NCBI GenBank assembly: GCA_018222805.1 | Contig: JAAEZQ010000003.1 | Location: forward strand, 1 to 64,000 | Source of the DNA: Vibrionaceae bacterium | GTDB taxonomy: Bacteria > Pseudomonadota > Gammaproteobacteria > Enterobacterales > Vibrionaceae | Reading direction: 5' to 3' | DNA length: 64,000 nt | Shown here: positions 25,707 through 34,782 of the stretch, one piece after another | How positions within the stretch are numbered: the first letter of the stretch is position 1 | Layout: the number at the start of each line of letters is the position of its first letter | Made by a program: the position numbers and the translations under genes | Notes under the pieces: model-generated | Databases searched by the model: none | What the model was told of the DNA's origin: nothing | The model's input: only the letters and a program-made list of their open reading frames with translations

Positions 25707-26462
25707 ATGGCGATAGTCAGTGACCCTTGGTTTTATGTGATGGCGATACCCGCCGTCTTGATTTATGGCATCGGTAAAGGCGGCTTGGGAGGTGCGCTTG
25801 GCATTATAGCGGTACCGCTTATGGCGCTGATCATTTCACCGACGCAAGCGGCAGCGATTCTATTACCCATATTGATAGTAATGGACGCATTTGCTGTACG
25901 CCATCATTACCGGAGTGCTGACTACCGAATACTTCGCCAGATGTTACCCGGTTCTATAGTGGGGGTGGTCGTGGCGGGGCTGTTTATCAGTGTAACGCCG
26001 GAAGCGGGGCTTAAGTTGACCATTGGGTTGCTGTCCCTCGCTTTTTGCCTGCAATACTGGTTGGGGGTGAAAGAACGTAGTACCAAACCAAGTCGAATAA
26101 GCGCTTGGTTTTGGAGCACCTTGAGTGGGTTTTCGAGTACGGCTATCCACGCTGGGGGCGGGCCAGCGAGTATTTATCTTTTGCCGCTGAAGCTAGAGAA
26201 AGTCACGCTCATCGCAACCATGGCGGTGTTGTTTGCTCTGATTAATCTGGCAAAAGTCGTTCCTTACGTAGCGTTAGGTGAGTTTGATAGCACCAATTTA
26301 TTAACGGCACTAATGCTTATTCCATTGGCACCTGTCGGTGTCAAACTGGGCGTTATCCTGCTCCATCGGGTAAGCCAAGAGAGAATCTATCAGCTTTGTT
26401 ATGCCTTTCTCTTTTTATCCGGCGTCAAACTTTGTTTCGATGCGGTAACCCCCTTGATTTAG
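25707..26462 (+). CDS. TauE/SafE-family anion permease
   Basis: A 251-residue inner-membrane protein with about eight hydrophobic segments, of the sulfite exporter TauE/SafE family. It contains the glycine-rich GIGKGGLGGALGIIAVPLMALIISPTQAAAILLP motif at the first helices and the half-repeat GFSSTAIHAGGGPASIYLL in the middle. Members move sulfite, sulfoacetate or other organic anions in either direction. It is coupled to the TIM-barrel gene (2-bp gap) and ends 2 bp from the convergent LysR gene. No desulfonating enzyme is seen, so the anion is unknown. Confidence 0.85.
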   Translation: MAIVSDPWFYVMAIPAVLIYGIGKGGLGGALGIIAVPLMALIISPTQAAAILLPILIVMDAFAVRHHYRSADYRILRQMLPGSIVGVVVAGLFISVTPEAGLKLTIGLLSLAFCLQYWLGVKERSTKPSRISAWFWSTLSGFSSTAIHAGGGPASIYLLPLKLEKVTLIATMAVLFALINLAKVVPYVALGEFDSTNLLTALMLIPLAPVGVKLGVILLHRVSQERIYQLCYAFLFLSGVKLCFDAVTPLI

Positions 26463-26464
26463 AG

Positions 26465-27361
26465 CTATTTCGGATTTGTTCTGGAAAGGAGAAAGTCTTT
26501 AAATTTGGTCGCAGTAGGAGAAGCGGTCTGCGGCGAGTGATAGTACAGATTCAAACTCCAAATACTGGTCTCATAGTCTTCAAGAAGTGCGACCAGTTTC
26601 CCTTCTTCTATCGATTCTTTAGCTACAAACTCAGGAAGGTATGCAATACCAACTCCATTTAGTGCGCCTTTCAACAACAAATCACTATCGTTGACTTCAA
26701 CCGCTCTAGGCACTTTAAGAATGATGTTTTCTGCTTGCTGGCGGAAAATCCAATCGTTGCTACCAGTGAGTGTGGTAGCAATCAAACAAGGGTGTTGGGA
26801 CAAGTCGCTTGGGTGTAACGGCCTCCGATGAGAAGTCAGATACTCGGGAGATGCCACCACAATAAAGGGGCATTGCATCAGTTCTCTTTTCACAAGCAGT
26901 AAATCTTTTTCACGATATCCTTGAAAACTGGCGTTGGCGCTGATCATTAAATCGGACGTGCTGGCGTGGTCTAATGCCCAAGGAGTGACATTGATATTAA
27001 AGGTCACATCGGGGTGGCGTTGAGAGTAGTCCGCTATAAGATCCATTAGGTAGTGGTTGGCATAGACGGGCGTGCTGACTATATCGATATGTCCCCTTTC
27101 TTGAGACTGGTAGTCTTCAAGCTTACGGCAAATGTTTTCAGCATTGTCGACAAGCGGAGAGAACTCTTCGAATAGTGTCTGTCCTGCTTGTGTCGCTTCA
27201 AGTAACCGGTTGGAACGGCGACATAAGGTGGTACCAAAGTGATTCTCTAGCTCTTGTAACCAACGGCTACCAGCCGATACAGAAATGTTGAAATGTCTAG
27301 CCGCAGAAGAGATAGAACCTGAGCGGATCACGTAGACGAAAAAGGCCATTTTATCAAGCAT
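26465..27361 (-). CDS. LysR-family transcriptional regulator
   Basis: 298 residues with the winged HTH at the N-terminus (FVYVIRSGSISSAARHFNISVSAGSRWLQELENHFG) and a LysR substrate-binding domain. It belongs to the CrgA/DsdC-like group in which the second HTH residues deviate (SVSAGSRWLQ). It is convergent with the TauE gene with no room for a terminator between them, so the two transcripts must overlap. It may regulate the TIM-barrel/TauE unit or the sugar MFS gene located upstream on the same strand. Confidence 0.85.
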   Translation of the reverse strand: MLDKMAFFVYVIRSGSISSAARHFNISVSAGSRWLQELENHFGTTLCRRSNRLLEATQAGQTLFEEFSPLVDNAENICRKLEDYQSQERGHIDIVSTPVYANHYLMDLIADYSQRHPDVTFNINVTPWALDHASTSDLMISANASFQGYREKDLLLVKRELMQCPFIVVASPEYLTSHRRPLHPSDLSQHPCLIATTLTGSNDWIFRQQAENIILKVPRAVEVNDSDLLLKGALNGVGIAYLPEFVAKESIEEGKLVALLEDYETSIWSLNLYYHSPQTASPTATKFKDFLLSRTNPK

Positions 27362-27392
27362 AGGAACCTCGTATGTTCATTCGCTGAAAAGT

Positions 27393-27425
27393 AAAAAGGG
27401 AACAGACTTAACTTAGCCTGTTCCC
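27393..27425 (-). terminator. Intrinsic terminator for the inositol MFS gene
   Basis: On the minus strand GGGAACAG pairs with CTGTTCCC around a 12-nt loop and is followed by TTTTTAC (plus-strand positions 27393-27397 AAAAA, stems 27398-27405 and 27418-27425). It separates the sugar transporter from the LysR gene. Confidence 0.8.
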
Positions 27426-27447
27426 AGTTTGTTGTGGCGTTTATTAT

Positions 27448-28890
27448 TTAAACATGCGTTTCAACTGTAGACTTAGGCACACTTTTACCCAGTTTCGCAG
27501 CCATAGCCTCTTCCATTTTCTCTAGGCTGACACCTTTAGTTTCCGGTACATACTTAACCACTATGTACATACAGATGATGGAGAGTACAGCGAACAACCA
27601 GAAGCTAAACGCACCATTGAAGTTTTCTTTTAGGTAAGCGTTTTCGTTTAGCATCGGGAATGATTGGGTCACAATAAAGCCGGTAAACCATTGAGTACCT
27701 ACAGCAATTGCCATGGCGCGAGAGCGAATGCTGTTCGGGAATATTTCCGAAATCATCGTCCAGCATGCGCAGCCCCAAGAGGTCGCGTACGAGACCACGT
27801 AAATACAAAGAGCAAACAGTGCAGCGTAACCTTCAGTTTGCTGGTACAGCACATAGCCAACGACAAACATACCTAAAGCACAACCGAACGTACCGTATTT
27901 CATGAGTGGAAGACGACCCACTTTATCGATAAGGTACATACCTAGCGCGTTACCTAGGATAAACACAACACCAACAAACGTTGTTTGGAACAGTGCGTTT
28001 TCCGTAGAGCCTGTGATTGGTTTTAGGATTTCCGGTGTGTAGTACATGATGACATTGATACCCGTAAGTTGCTGAGCAGCGGCGACAAAGGTACCAATAA
28101 TCAGAATGCTAAAGAGCAGTGGAGAGCGTAAACTCACTTTGCTTTTCGTAGCACTTCTGCTGTCTTTTAACGAATCTTGGATTTCACCAATCAGTTGGTC
28201 TGCATGTTCCGGGTTAGAGATGCGCGATAGTGTGTCTTTGGCTTCAGCCAGCTTACCTTTCAATACCAACCAGCGAGGAGATTCTGGGATAATAAAGAGT
28301 AGGACGCAAAATAGCGCGGCAGGTATCACCTCTGAGCCTAGCATCCAGCGCCAGCCCAAATCGACCAACCAATTTTCTGACATGCCTTTGGCGATAAGGT
28401 AGTTAACATAGAAAACACCGGTTTGACCAACCACTGCGGATTGTTGGAACATACTGACAGCACGTCCGCGGAAGTCTTTCGGTGCAACCTCTGACATGTA
28501 CATAGGTGAGACAACACAAGCTAGGCCGACAGCGACACCACCAACTATACGGAGTAGCACATAGGTGGTAAATGTGGTGGCGAGTGCAGAACCAATCGCA
28601 GAAATAATGAAGAGAATAGATGCGATGAAGAGTGAATTACGACGACCATATTTTAGCGCCGCCCAACCAGCCGAAACAGCACCTATGATACTACCAAGTA
28701 CTACACTCGAAACTGCCCATCCTGTTTGTGCTGGTGTTAAACCGAAGTGCTCTCTGATAGGACCGATAGCACCAGAAATTACCGCTGTATCATAGCCTAA
28801 AAGTATCCCACCTAATGCGGCGATACAGCAGATCCTTACTATATAAGCAATGTTGTGTTTTTGCGCTTCTACCGTGGATGTTACTTCCAT
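27448..28890 (-). CDS. iolT: Sugar-porter MFS transporter, probable myo-inositol importer (IolT-like)
   Basis: About 480 residues with twelve predicted membrane helices. Sugar-porter signatures are visible: GYDTAVISGAIGPI, KYGRRNSLFIAS, PESPRWLVLKGK, QQLTGINVIMYYTPEIL and PETKGVSLEKMEE. The frame extends upstream to 28995, but the ATG at 28890 has AAGGA and starts just before the first helix, so it is chosen. It is divergent from iolE across a gap carrying three operator-like palindromes. Proton-coupled inositol uptake is inferred. Galactose or xylose transporters share these motifs. Confidence 0.87.
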   Translation of the reverse strand: MEVTSTVEAQKHNIAYIVRICCIAALGGILLGYDTAVISGAIGPIREHFGLTPAQTGWAVSSVVLGSIIGAVSAGWAALKYGRRNSLFIASILFIISAIGSALATTFTTYVLLRIVGGVAVGLACVVSPMYMSEVAPKDFRGRAVSMFQQSAVVGQTGVFYVNYLIAKGMSENWLVDLGWRWMLGSEVIPAALFCVLLFIIPESPRWLVLKGKLAEAKDTLSRISNPEHADQLIGEIQDSLKDSRSATKSKVSLRSPLLFSILIIGTFVAAAQQLTGINVIMYYTPEILKPITGSTENALFQTTFVGVVFILGNALGMYLIDKVGRLPLMKYGTFGCALGMFVVGYVLYQQTEGYAALFALCIYVVSYATSWGCACWTMISEIFPNSIRSRAMAIAVGTQWFTGFIVTQSFPMLNENAYLKENFNGAFSFWLFAVLSIICMYIVVKYVPETKGVSLEKMEEAMAAKLGKSVPKSTVETHV

Positions 28891-29030
28891 TTTCTTTTCC
28901 TTGTTGATAATTCCCAAGGCTGTCCCCTTACCATCGAACCAGTTCCAGCTGGGTAACGCCCAATACTTCGGTTTGTAGGGTACGAGTATTGGCACTCTAT
29001 GATTCCAGCAATTGTTATTGTACTTGAATT

Positions 29031-29046
29031 TGAAAATTATTTTTCA
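29031..29046. promoter_or_regulatory. Operator-like palindrome in the iolT-iolE gap (site 1)
   Basis: TGAAAATTATTTTTCA, nearly symmetric (arms TGAAAA/TTTTCA). It is the exact reverse complement of the site at 44809-44824 and lies about 140 bp upstream of the iolT start. Probably bound by one of the RpiR-family regulators here. Confidence 0.6.
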
Positions 29047-29137
29047 TTTTGCTGGTGTTTCAATCATATTGACTTTTCTGTTTTCAGACTACCGCTATGA
29101 GGTTATTTTGTTTAAAAGTGTTACACTTATCAAACTA

Positions 29138-29153
29138 TGAAAAATATTTTTCA
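29138..29153. promoter_or_regulatory. Operator-like palindrome in the iolT-iolE gap (site 2)
   Basis: TGAAAAATATTTTTCA, a perfect 16-bp palindrome in the middle of the divergent gap, and identical to the core of site 3. Confidence 0.65.
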
Positions 29154-29286
29154 CTCCGGCCTTTTTGTTTAAGTTGTTGATATTTAATGATTGTTGTTAA
29201 ATGAGATCTAGATCAAAAATGGCGTTAAGTCACGTGATATAAAGGCTTCTTCCAATTTTTTGGCATTTTGAAAAACTCTCCGATTA

Positions 29287-29308
29287 AATTGAAAAATATT
29301 TTTCAATT
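29287..29308. promoter_or_regulatory. Operator-like palindrome upstream of iolE (site 3)
   Basis: A perfect 22-bp palindrome with core TGAAAAATATTTTTCA at 29290-29305. It lies about 130 bp before the iolE start, close to where the promoter should be. The identical core recurs at site 2, which argues for a specific regulator rather than chance AT-richness. Confidence 0.65.
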
Positions 29309-29440
29309 GTATTTTTTTGGGCTAAAGTAATTCTCAGTGAAACAACAAAAGGTGTTCAAAGCAGTATAAGCAATCGTTCAGATGACCCTAGTGCTTTGAG
29401 TCTTTATAGAAAATCTTGAAAACATTGGCGGAGAATAAAA

Positions 29441-30334
29441 ATGAGCAACGTGCAATATGGAATTAGCCCACTAACTTGGACCAACGATGATATGCCAGAA
29501 CTGGGCGGTGAAATCCCTTTGGAAACTTGTTTAAGTGAAATGGCTGAAGCTGGATTCACAGGCACTGAGCTAGGTACAAAATATCCGCGTGATCCGGAAG
29601 TGTTGGTACCTCTACTTAAGGAACACGGCCTTGTGCTTGCGTCAGGATGGTTCAGCGGCAACTTAATGACCTCGAGTGCTGACGAAGAAATCGCAGCAAT
29701 GCAGGATCATATCAAACTGCTAAAAGCTGCGGGTTGTAAGGCAATGGTATACGGTGAAGTGAGCAACTCTGTACATGGTGATATCAACACGCCACTTTCA
29801 CAACGTGTCATTTTGTCTTTGGATGAGTGGAAAACGTACTGTGAAAAACTAACGAAAGTGGCGGAGTATCTGTTAAACGAGCACGACATCAAGCTTTCGT
29901 TCCACCATCACGTGGGCACCATTTGTGAAACTGAGGATGACATCAACTTAATGATGGAGCTGACAGGCGACGCCGTTTATCTGACTCTGGACACGGGCCA
30001 CATCACTTATGGCGGCGGTAACCCGGTGACTATGATTAAGCGTTGGGGCCATCGAATCGGTCATATGCACTTTAAAGATCTACGCCTTGACGTCATGAAG
30101 GCTGCGCGCGACGCAGATAAATCCTTCCTGAATGCAGTACTAGATGGGGTATTCACAGTGCCTGGTACTGGTGATGTGGACTACGACGATGTATTTGCTG
30201 CTCTTAAAGAGCGCGATTATAAAGGATGGTTGCTTGTGGAAGCTGAGCAGGATCCTGCAAAAGCTCATCCACTGACTTACGCGAAAACGGCTTATCAAAA
30301 TATTAGCGGCTACGCGGAAAAATACGGCCTGTAA
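29441..30334 (+). CDS. iolE: myo-inosose-2 dehydratase
   Basis: Dehydrates 2-keto-myo-inositol to a diketo-deoxy-inositol, the second step of inositol breakdown. It has 297 residues in the TIM-barrel IolE family. Visible blocks include GISPLTWTNDDMPELGG, FTGTELGTKYPRD, LSFHHHVGTICE, YLTLDTGHITYGGG (metal ligands Asp/His), IGHMHFKDLR and LLVEAEQDPAKAHP (Glu). A GGAG SD precedes the ATG by 8 nt. It is the first gene of the plus-strand iol operon and is followed by a GCGA-loop hairpin. Confidence 0.95.
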   Translation: MSNVQYGISPLTWTNDDMPELGGEIPLETCLSEMAEAGFTGTELGTKYPRDPEVLVPLLKEHGLVLASGWFSGNLMTSSADEEIAAMQDHIKLLKAAGCKAMVYGEVSNSVHGDINTPLSQRVILSLDEWKTYCEKLTKVAEYLLNEHDIKLSFHHHVGTICETEDDINLMMELTGDAVYLTLDTGHITYGGGNPVTMIKRWGHRIGHMHFKDLRLDVMKAARDADKSFLNAVLDGVFTVPGTGDVDYDDVFAALKERDYKGWLLVEAEQDPAKAHPLTYAKTAYQNISGYAEKYGL

Positions 30335-30345
30335 TTAGGGTTGGA

Positions 30346-30369
30346 GGTGAAGGGAGCGATCCCTTCACC
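30346..30369 (+). promoter_or_regulatory. Perfect 10-bp stem with GCGA tetraloop between iolE and iolD
   Basis: GGTGAAGGGA (30346-30355) pairs with TCCCTTCACC (30360-30369) around GCGA, a GNRA-type loop. No T tract follows, so it is more likely an mRNA processing or stabilising hairpin that sets iolE above iolD than a full terminator. Confidence 0.5.
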
Positions 30370-30445
30370 GTAAGCTACGAGGTTAGGGGAAAATAACGTA
30401 GCTTATTCATGGAAAGGACAAAGTTTGAGACTACCGAGGAATAGA

Positions 30446-32317
30446 ATGAAAACTGTACGCCTAACTGTCGCAGAAGCGCTAGCACAATACTTAGCGGCTC
30501 AAATGATCGAAATCGATGGAAAAAAAGAGCAACTATTTGGCGCCGCTTTTGCCATTTTTGGTCACGGTAACGTGACTTGCTTTGGACAGCAACTAAAGAA
30601 CATTGAAGATAAGATTCCAACTTGGCGTGGCCAAAATGAACAGTCAATGGCGACTGCTGCTATCGCTTATGCAAAAGCGAATCAACGCAGACGCATTGGT
30701 ATTGCGACTAGCTCGATTGGTCCTGGTGCCACTAATATGGTGACTGCAGCGGGTATCGCACATACTAACCGTTTACCCGTTCTATTGATCTCTGGGGATG
30801 CATACGTAAGTCGTCTTCCAGATCCGGTTCTACAGCAGCCAGAGAATTTCTACGATCCATCGATCACTTGTAACGACGCCTTCAAACCTCTGACTCGTTA
30901 CTGGGATCGTATTATATCACCAACTCAGTTGATGCATTCTTTACCACAAGCGATTGACACCATGCTTGATCCGGAAACCTGTGGTCCGGCGTTCATTGGC
31001 TTACCGCAAGATATTCAAGGTGTGGCTTATGACTTCCCAGTCGTGTTCTTTGAAGAGAAAGTTCATCGTATTCGCCGACCTGAGCCAGAAATTGCCGATT
31101 TGCAAGACGCAAAAGCGCTGCTGCTGAAAGCGAAGAAACCTTTGATTATCTCTGGTGGTGGCGTTCATTACTCATTAGCAACGGATGAGCTAGCAGAGTT
31201 CGCCGAAAAACACAATATCCCAGTGGTAGAGACCATCGCGGGTCGCGCAACTATGCTGCAAGACAACCCACTAAACGCTGGCCCTATCGGTGTAACAGGT
31301 TCGAATTCAGCGAACTACATGGCTGCTAATGCTGACGTTGTGGTCGCTATCGGTACGCGACTACAAGACTTTACAACGGGCTCTTGGAGCGTTTTTAAGA
31401 ACCCAGATATGAAGCTGGTAACCATCAACGTTGGACGATTCGATTCGATTAAACACCGTGCACTTCCAGTGAAATGTGATGCGAAGCGTGGCTTGGTTGA
31501 ACTGTCTAAGCTGATGGGTGATTGGCGTGCGGATGATGAGTGGGCTGCGACGGCTAAAGAACAAGCGGATGAGTGGAAAGCACTGGTGCATCGCAGAACT
31601 CACCCACAAGAGGGCGATCTACTACCGGGCACGTCTTCGTATGCTGAAGTGATCGGTAAACTGAATAAGTCGATGCAACCAGGCGACACAGTCCTAACTG
31701 CTGCTGGTGGCCTTCCGGCTGAGCTAGCGATGAACTGGCAAAACTACCAGATCGGAAAATTTGATATTGAGTTTGGCTTCTCATGTATGGGCTATGAAAT
31801 TGCAGGTGGTTGGGGAGCGAAAGTAGCTAATCCAGACAATGATGTCGTTGTGTTAGTCGGTGATGGCTCTTACCTAATCCAAAACTCAGACATTTACTCT
31901 TCAGTGCTGACAGGTCACAAGATGATTGTGGTGGTTTGTGATAACGGTGGTTTCGCTGTCATTAACAAGCTCCAGAACAACACTGGTAATGACTCTTTCA
32001 ACAACCTACTTGAAGACTGCCGTCGTCCAGATGGTGAACTTGCCCGCGTTGACTTCGCGAAGCACGCAGAAGCACAAGGCGCGATCAGTGAAAAACTGAC
32101 GTCAGTGACAGATTTTGATGCGGCATTCCAGCGTGCGAAAGAAGCAGACCGTACCTACGTCATCGTGGTTGACATTGACCCAGTTTCACCAGCCGCATGG
32201 TCTAAGTGTGACTGCTGGTGGGAAGTCGGTCTACCTGAAGTAACTCGCAATAGCAACGTAGCGCAGAAGGTTGCGGAATGGGAAGAAGGTCGAGTTTCTC
32301 AGCGTCGCGGTGTCTAG
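30446..32317 (+). CDS. iolD: 3D-(3,5/4)-trihydroxycyclohexane-1,2-dione hydrolase
   Basis: A thiamine-diphosphate-dependent ring-opening enzyme that converts the cyclic dione to 5-deoxyglucuronate. 623 residues in three domains of the acetolactate-synthase superfamily: an N-terminal TPP domain with GHGNVTCFGQQL and the catalytic-Glu segment RGQNEQSMATAA, a central Rossmann-like domain, and a C-terminal TPP/Mg domain with VVLVGDGSYLIQNSD. The frame begins upstream at a TTG, but the ATG at 30446 has GAGGAA and normal family length. It lies in the iol operon 110 bp after iolE. Confidence 0.95.
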   Translation: MKTVRLTVAEALAQYLAAQMIEIDGKKEQLFGAAFAIFGHGNVTCFGQQLKNIEDKIPTWRGQNEQSMATAAIAYAKANQRRRIGIATSSIGPGATNMVTAAGIAHTNRLPVLLISGDAYVSRLPDPVLQQPENFYDPSITCNDAFKPLTRYWDRIISPTQLMHSLPQAIDTMLDPETCGPAFIGLPQDIQGVAYDFPVVFFEEKVHRIRRPEPEIADLQDAKALLLKAKKPLIISGGGVHYSLATDELAEFAEKHNIPVVETIAGRATMLQDNPLNAGPIGVTGSNSANYMAANADVVVAIGTRLQDFTTGSWSVFKNPDMKLVTINVGRFDSIKHRALPVKCDAKRGLVELSKLMGDWRADDEWAATAKEQADEWKALVHRRTHPQEGDLLPGTSSYAEVIGKLNKSMQPGDTVLTAAGGLPAELAMNWQNYQIGKFDIEFGFSCMGYEIAGGWGAKVANPDNDVVVLVGDGSYLIQNSDIYSSVLTGHKMIVVVCDNGGFAVINKLQNNTGNDSFNNLLEDCRRPDGELARVDFAKHAEAQGAISEKLTSVTDFDAAFQRAKEADRTYVIVVDIDPVSPAAWSKCDCWWEVGLPEVTRNSNVAQKVAEWEEGRVSQRRGV

Positions 32318-32387
32318 CTTAGGTTTTTATCAATTACTTATTAAGTTATTCGGCTCCTAGTAAATGGAGCCATACAAGGAGTCAAGC

Positions 32388-33563
32388 ATGTTTAATGAAG
32401 AGCATCATTTTGAACAACCAATCCGTTGGGCAATGGTAGGTGGCGGCCGCGGTAGCCAAATTGGTTACTCACATCGCAACGCAGCACAGCGCGACGGCCT
32501 GTTTAAGCTCGTAGCTGGTGCATTTGACCTAGACGCTGACCGTTGCCGCGACTTTGGCGTCAATCTTGGTCTTGATCCAGAGCGTTGCTACTCAAGCTAC
32601 AAAGAGCTATTCGAACAAGAAGCTAAACGAGAAGACGGCATCCAAGCGGTTTCGGTCGCGACACCGAACTCGACGCACTATGAAATCTGTAAAGCAGCAT
32701 TAGAAGCCAACCTTCATGTGGTGTGCGAAAAGCCGATCACTTTCACAACTGAAGAAGCAGAAGAGCTGAAAAAGATCGCTGCAGAAAAAAGTCGCGTTAT
32801 TGGTGTTATGTATGGCTATACCGGTTTCCCAATGGTTCATCAGGCTCGTGAAATGGTGCAACGTGGCGACCTTGGTGAGATTCGCGTTATCAAAATGGAG
32901 TTTGCGCACGGCTTCCACAACGAAGAATACGAAAAAAATGATCCAGGCTTGAAGTGGCGCGTCAGCCCTGAAGTGTCCGGTCCGACTTATATCCTTGGCG
33001 ACGTCGGTACGCACGTATTTTATCTGTGTGAAATGATGACTGGACTAGAAGTAGATCGTTTGGCTTGTATGCGCCAAAGTTTTATTAAGTCTCGTGCTCC
33101 ACTAGAAGATAACGCGCACGTTATGCTTCAGTTTAAAGGCGGAGCTGTGGGTACGATTTGGGCTTCGGCAGTGAATTCCGGTTCTATGCACCAACAAAAA
33201 ATTCGCATCGTTGGCTCTAAAGCGTCTATCGAGTGGTGGGATGAGCATCCAAACCAACTCCGCTATGAGATCCAGGGAGAGCCACCACGAATCCTAGATC
33301 GTGGTATGGGCTACCTTTACCAAGACGCAGAAGGCGTGGCGACAAACCGCGTTGGCGGTGGTCACGCAGAAGGTTACTTTGAGTCTTGGGCGAATCTATA
33401 TCATCGTTTTGCGCTAGCGTTCGACGCTGCCGACCGTGATGACCAAGACACACTATCAAATCTCTGGTTCCCAGGTATTGATGCGGGTACCGAAGGTGTT
33501 CGCTTGTGCGAAAAGTGTGTTGAATCCTCTGACCAAAATGCAATTTGGGTAGATTACAAATAA
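32388..33563 (+). CDS. Gfo/Idh/MocA-family oxidoreductase, inositol-linked
   Basis: About 391 residues. The N-terminal Rossmann fold has WAMVGGGRGSQIGYSHR and, later, VVCEKPITF (the EKP motif of the family). The C-terminal half is the mixed alpha/beta substrate domain (KWRVSPEVSGPTYILGDVGTH). It is distinct from the IolG copy at 38652, being longer and of the RhaD/MviM-like subtype. The ATG at 32388 has AAGGAG at 7 nt. In the iol operon between iolD and iolC, it likely oxidises or reduces an inositol stereoisomer (scyllo- or chiro-inositol) so that the pathway can accept it. That is an inference. Confidence 0.85.
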   Translation: MFNEEHHFEQPIRWAMVGGGRGSQIGYSHRNAAQRDGLFKLVAGAFDLDADRCRDFGVNLGLDPERCYSSYKELFEQEAKREDGIQAVSVATPNSTHYEICKAALEANLHVVCEKPITFTTEEAEELKKIAAEKSRVIGVMYGYTGFPMVHQAREMVQRGDLGEIRVIKMEFAHGFHNEEYEKNDPGLKWRVSPEVSGPTYILGDVGTHVFYLCEMMTGLEVDRLACMRQSFIKSRAPLEDNAHVMLQFKGGAVGTIWASAVNSGSMHQQKIRIVGSKASIEWWDEHPNQLRYEIQGEPPRILDRGMGYLYQDAEGVATNRVGGGHAEGYFESWANLYHRFALAFDAADRDDQDTLSNLWFPGIDAGTEGVRLCEKCVESSDQNAIWVDYK

Positions 33564-33574
33564 TAGGAAAGACG

Positions 33575-34570
33575 ATGACAACAATAGCACTTCAACAAGA
33601 TAGACCGTTGGATGCCATCGTACTTGGACGTGCGGGCGTAGATCTCTACGCTCGTGAGCCTGGCACCGATATGGCTGATATCTCCGGTTTTAACAAGTTT
33701 GTGGGTGGTTCAGCTGCGAATATCGCAGTGGCCATCAGCAAACTTGGTGGCAAAGTAGGCTTTATTGGTTGTGTAGCAGGTGATGCGTTTGGCGATTATG
33801 TCAAAGGTTACATGAGCGAGCAGGGTATCAACCTTAAGGGCATGATGACTGACGACTCTGGATCCAGAACTTCCGTTGCATTTACGGAAATGAAACCCAG
33901 TGATTGTACCGTTCTGATTTATCGCAATAAGGCGTCAGACCTGACCATTAAGCCCGAGGATATCAGTCCTGAGTACATTGCTAGTGCGAAAGTTTTGGTT
34001 GTAACAGGGACTGCGCTTTCAGAAAGCCCAAGCCGTGAAGCGACTATTCTTGCGATGCAGCATGCGAGAAGAAGTAACACGCTAGTTGTTCTGGATGTGG
34101 ATTATCGTCCTTATTCGTGGCGAACTGACACTGATGCCTCTATTTACTACGGAATCGCATCAAGCCTTGCCGACATCGTGATTGGCAACCGTGAAGAGTT
34201 CGACATGATGGAAACCGTCATCGCACCGGGCAACCAAGACGACGATGCTACCGCTGAACGTTTCCTTAGCGACAACACACAAATCGTCGTGATTAAGGCG
34301 GGTGAGTTTGGCTCTAAGGTTTATTGCCGAGATGGAACGAAGTTCTCTCAAGGTATCTTCCGCGTCGAGGTGAACAAACCGTTTGGTTCTGGCGATTCAT
34401 TTGCGGGCGGTCTGCTCTGGACCCTAGTAAATGGAGGCACGCTAGAAGAAGGAGTCAGAAATGGTTCCGCTGCGGCTGCGATTAATGTGAGCGGCGACAG
34501 TTGTACTGAGGCAATGCCAACCAGAGAACAGCTTTTTGCATTTATTGAGACAAGAAACCAAGGTGTTTAG
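33575..34570 (+). CDS. iolC: 5-dehydro-2-deoxygluconokinase (stand-alone IolC)
   Basis: A PfkB-family kinase phosphorylating 2-deoxy-5-keto-gluconate, about 331 residues. It has an N-terminal GRAGVDLYAREPG, FVGGSAANIAVAISKLG substrate/lid region, and the anion-hole/catalytic motif PFGSGDSFAGGLL, where the common GAGD is GSGD. The ATG at 33575 with AGGAAA is preferred over the longer frame overlapping the previous gene. A second, fused IolC lies at 44985. This one is paired with a class II aldolase (iolJ) in the same operon, so it has its own downstream enzyme. A terminator follows. Confidence 0.93.
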   Translation: MTTIALQQDRPLDAIVLGRAGVDLYAREPGTDMADISGFNKFVGGSAANIAVAISKLGGKVGFIGCVAGDAFGDYVKGYMSEQGINLKGMMTDDSGSRTSVAFTEMKPSDCTVLIYRNKASDLTIKPEDISPEYIASAKVLVVTGTALSESPSREATILAMQHARRSNTLVVLDVDYRPYSWRTDTDASIYYGIASSLADIVIGNREEFDMMETVIAPGNQDDDATAERFLSDNTQIVVIKAGEFGSKVYCRDGTKFSQGIFRVEVNKPFGSGDSFAGGLLWTLVNGGTLEEGVRNGSAAAAINVSGDSCTEAMPTREQLFAFIETRNQGV

Positions 34571-34610
34571 TGGCATCTCGTGGATGTAACTGAAGACGAT
34601 ATTGAGTCTC

Positions 34611-34674
34611 CCGGGCCGGTATTTTATTCCGGATACTCACGGAAATACACACCATCGGGGCCCGGTTTTTTATC
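34611..34674 (+). terminator. Long-loop terminator between iolC and iolB
   Basis: CCGGGCC (34611-34617) pairs with GGCCCGG (34659-34665), followed by six T. The loop is about 40 nt and contains further possible pairing (CCGGAT...). It would separate iolEDxC from iolBJ, unless read-through occurs. Confidence 0.65.
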
Positions 34675-34782
34675 TAAACAGTATGTCTTGATAAAAAGAA
34701 GCGCGTTTTAGCGTAGCAGTAGAGTAGGTTTTTAGGAATGAATAACTGCGTAATTGAACAAGAGCAGTGAGGAGAAAGAACA

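Noticed and set aside
34160..34351. Antisense open frames within the iol and permease genes
   Set aside because: They are shadows of long, well-supported genes on the other strand without their own translation signals.
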